6,366 nt of DNA from assembly GCA_012512055.1 (NCBI GenBank), contig JAAZEW010000032.1, positions 1 to 6,366 on the forward strand. Reading direction: 5' to 3'. Origin of the DNA: Bacillota bacterium. GTDB lineage: Bacteria > Bacillota_G > SHA-98 > UBA4971. Shown piece by piece: positions 6,272 through 6,366 of this stretch; positions within the stretch are counted from its first letter, which is position 1, and each line of letters begins with the position of its first letter. The translations under genes were made by a program, and so were the position numbers. The notes under the pieces are model-generated. The model saw nothing but the letters and a program-made list of their open reading frames with translations, had not been told where the DNA came from and ran no database searches.

Positions 6272-6366
6272 ACCACCACATCCTCACTTTCCAGTCCTCA
6301 GTCTTGTCACTCTCTTGATTTCCCACCCTCAGCCTTGTCGTGTGCTTGCTTTCTGGGTCGCGGTCC
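6272..6366 (-). other. Right edge: leader of the ACT gene, possibly the tail of an upstream gene
   Basis: One minus-strand frame is open from the edge to a TGA at 6310-6308 and would end in a charged tail (KAEGGKSRE), 36 nt before the ACT start. Another frame is open through the ACT start and beyond. Too little is present to decide whether either belongs to a gene. The 31-bp direct repeat occupies most of the stretch. Confidence 0.25.
6296..6357. repeat. 31-bp imperfect direct repeat upstream of the ACT gene
   Basis: Two adjacent copies start CCTCAGTCTTGTC (6296) and CCTCAGCCTTGTC (6327) and then share a CTTG-N-TTTC stretch. Conservation is strong in the first 13 bp and weak towards the end. 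The repeats lie 25-86 bp upstream of the ACT start. Their role is unknown; they could be regulatory or a simple local duplication. Confidence 0.55.

Overview
The window carries four convincing genes, all on the minus strand, and looks like DNA of a Gram-positive-type bacterium, most probably a member of Bacillota (Clostridia- or Limnochordia-like). This placement is an inference from strong AGGAGG-type ribosome binding sites, GTG start use, moderately GC-rich codons, Sec-exported Ig-like surface proteins and a tandem-ACT protein of a kind common in such organisms. No 16S rRNA, tRNA or lineage marker is present.

Layout in transcription order (high to low coordinate): 6271-5843 encodes a 142-residue protein of two ACT domains, a cytoplasmic amino-acid sensor type. 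A 597-bp stretch without a firm gene follows (5842-5246). It holds a possible 35-codon membrane peptide, a 14-bp inverted repeat, and an array of about 17 degenerate 10-12 bp repeats. Then come three genes for exported proteins: a 530-residue three-module protein (5245-3653), a 283-residue protein resembling the WxL-interacting family (3492-2641), and a very large multidomain surface protein (from 2539 or upstream, leaving the window at base 1 after at least 846 residues).

The three exported proteins probably form one functional unit. The first has two modules bearing W-x-L or W-x-M motifs and G-x-Y terminal strands. The second has the two-domain plan of WxL-interacting proteins (DUF916 plus DUF3324). 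The third starts with a module like those of the first and continues with FlgD-like, Ig-like, carboxypeptidase-regulatory-like, DUF11 and SdrD-B-like domains. This resembles a divergent version of the csc (cell-surface complex) clusters known from lactic acid bacteria. That reading is an inference from motifs and gene order.

The window is also rich in local tandem repeats of different periods (10-12, 12, 18, 30, 31 and 36 bp), inside genes and between them. The 18-bp array lies across a gene junction and makes the start of the large protein ambiguous. The 30-bp array multiplies a 10-residue segment inside a surface domain.
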